In this document: one piece after another, positions 63,150 through 64,000 of the stretch
Numbering within the stretch: position 1 is the first letter of the stretch
Layout: each line of letters opens with the position of its first letter
From: Rhodovulum strictum
Lineage (GTDB): Bacteria; Pseudomonadota; Alphaproteobacteria; Rhodobacterales; Rhodobacteraceae
DNA length: 64,000 bases
Assembly (NCBI RefSeq): GCF_009649175.1
Contig: NZ_WJPO01000006.1
Span: 62,001-126,000, forward strand
Direction of reading: 5' to 3'
The notes under the pieces: model-generated
What the model was told of the DNA's origin: nothing
The model's database searches: none
The model's input: only the letters and a program-made list of their open reading frames with translations
Program-made: the position numbers and the translations under genes

Positions 63150-63476
63150 GTGTTACTCCTGTAGCAAGGTGATTCCCGGCGAAGGGTAATCGCAGGCAGG
63201 CCCGGGGGCCAGCGGCCACAAATTCGCAATATGCAACGGGCGCTGCGCGCGTGATTTTTGCAAAACGCAAAGGCATCGGCGGAATTTCGCGCCCTGCAAC
63301 CCATGCGTGAGCAACACTTTGTCGACTTTACCCTAGATAAGCCCTTCTCAGGGCACTCAGAGAAAATAATTATCTTTCGTCTGCAACGTGTTGATGACAA
63401 GGTACACGCATTGGTTGCCATCGCAAGCAATTTGGCACGCAATTTGCTTTATGATGGGTGTTAGAGGAGTTCGCCT
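63150..63476. other. 327-bp divergent region upstream of the XRE regulator
   Basis: No coding frame is seen. It is notably less GC-rich than the genes. It holds a CCCTTCTCAGGG mini-hairpin (about 63340-63355), an ATAATTAT palindrome (about 63366-63373), two partial direct repeats of GCAATTTG near 63425-63446, and a TATGAT -10 candidate at 63450-63455 close to the XRE start. A regulatory region for the XRE gene and perhaps qor is the simplest reading. Confidence 0.5.
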
Positions 63477-63845
63477 ATGAAACACCCCGTTGATGTCCAT
63501 GTGGGCAAACGAATAAGACACCGCCGCTGGATGGTGGGCATGACCCAGCAACAACTGGCCGAGAAGGTCGGGATCAAGTTCCAGCAGATCCAGAAGTACG
63601 AAACCGGCATGAACCGCGTCAGCGCCTCCCGGCTGTGGGATATCGCCGATGCGCTCGATGTGCCGGTCAGTTTCTTCTTCGAAGGGATCGACGGCAAGGC
63701 GGCAGAACCCGCCGGGCAGGGCATGCCCGACGATATCCTGTCGGACAAGGAGGCGCTGGAACTGGTGCGCTCCTACTACGCGATCCCGGAAAACCAGCGG
63801 CGTCGGCTGTTCGAACTGGCGCGGGTGCTGAGCGACGTCGCCTGA
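63477..63845 (+). CDS. XRE-family helix-turn-helix regulator
   Basis: A 122-residue regulator: N-terminal HTH_3/XRE domain (GKRIRHRRWMVGMTQQQLAEKVGIKFQQIQKYETG, about 9-45) and a C-terminal helical tail (SDKEALELVRSYYAIPENQRRRLFELARVL). A conserved alphaproteobacterial type whose targets are unknown; it could control motility or quorum functions elsewhere. AGAGGAG lies eight bases before the ATG at 63477. Confidence 0.9.
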   Translation: MKHPVDVHVGKRIRHRRWMVGMTQQQLAEKVGIKFQQIQKYETGMNRVSASRLWDIADALDVPVSFFFEGIDGKAAEPAGQGMPDDILSDKEALELVRSYYAIPENQRRRLFELARVLSDVA

Positions 63846-63932
63846 CGCGCGCGCTTGACGGAACCCGGCCGGGCGGATACCGCCCGGGCCAAGGGCGTAG
63901 CCCGCCGTTCCGCAAGCCAGCCTGGAGGCAGA

Positions 63933-64000
63933 ATGCCCCATTTTTCCCCCGACGACCTGATCGCCACCGCCCATGCGCTGGCGGATGCCGCGCGTGTGGC
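63933..64000 (+). CDS. Inositol-monophosphatase-family protein, histidinol-phosphatase-like (3'-truncated)
   Basis: Only the first 22 residues lie in the window (MPHFSPDDLIATAHALADAARV). They match the N-terminus of histidinol-phosphatase (HisN type) and other inositol-monophosphatase-family enzymes in this order, which usually begin with a similar TAHALADAAR helix. GGAGG precedes the ATG. The true substrate cannot be judged from this fragment. Confidence 0.55.
   Translation, partial: MPHFSPDDLIATAHALADAARV

Overview
The window is one continuous stretch of an alphaproteobacterial chromosome, most likely Rhodobacterales (Rhodobacteraceae/Paracoccaceae/Roseobacteraceae). Reasons: GC-rich DNA with strongly GC-biased third codon positions, a phaZ / phaC-phaP-phaR block in the arrangement usual for that order, a VPLPA-type C-terminal sorting signal, an NDUFS4-like complex I accessory protein, a fused ATP sulfurylase/APS kinase, and many small DUF families typical of the group. 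The genus cannot be read from the sequence. Nearly all genes look chromosomal and housekeeping; there is no prophage, insertion sequence, CRISPR array, rRNA operon or integrase. The left edge cuts an acyl-CoA ligase and the right edge cuts an inositol-monophosphatase-family gene.

Layout. 1-9.3 kb: acyl-CoA ligase, PanE-like reductase, then a minus-strand envelope and stress block (hflK-hflC-DUF2065-degP) and rpiA-gor. 8.8-9.8 kb: a MarR regulator divergent from a small membrane-protein gene that carries a stop at codon 3. 9.9-16.7 kb: L-serine dehydratase, then a minus-strand operon of polar amino-acid ABC transporter plus a glutamine-synthetase-like ligase, and a TerB protein. 16.7-22.3 kb: DUF1330, rlmJ, pyrG, secG, DUF6524-like, then purA-DUF2842. 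22.4-26.0 kb: a large uncharacterised protein, thiamine diphosphokinase, DMT exporter. 26.1-30.8 kb: a glutamylpolyamine-type cluster (class I glutamine amidotransferase, GS-like ligase, FAD oxidase) followed by a DegT-type aminotransferase. 30.8-35.2 kb: polyhydroxyalkanoate block phaR, phaP, phaC and divergent phaZ. 35.3-43.6 kb: hydrolase, HisC-like aminotransferase, YmdB-type phosphodiesterase, tRNA-Arg(UCU), NDUFS4-like protein, uvrB, and two proteins of unknown function. 43.6-50.4 kb: YdcF, small secreted proteins, ABM monooxygenase, universal stress protein, orphan ParA, a Hint-domain protein, Lrp and trxB, and a pseudophosphatase with a sorting tail. 50.7-64 kb: sat-cysC, hsp20-DUF1150, purEK, lipase, NUDIX, SulP, small DUFs, N-formylglutamate amidohydrolase, pyk, quinone oxidoreductase and an XRE regulator.

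Regulatory signals stand out more than unknown genes. The pyrG leader starts in a C-run behind a well-spaced promoter, and its 5' end can pair with its own Shine-Dalgarno region, the logic of enterobacterial pyrC/pyrD start-site switching by CTP. A roughly 60-bp intergenic element (GC hairpin, then GATATTT, then GCCAGAAGAAG) occurs six times, always directly after a stop codon and in the orientation of that gene. Other readable sites are two identical palindromes in the overlapping marR promoters, PhaR operators around the phaP promoter, a Lrp-like inverted repeat over the lrp -35, and a sigma-32-like promoter for hsp20.
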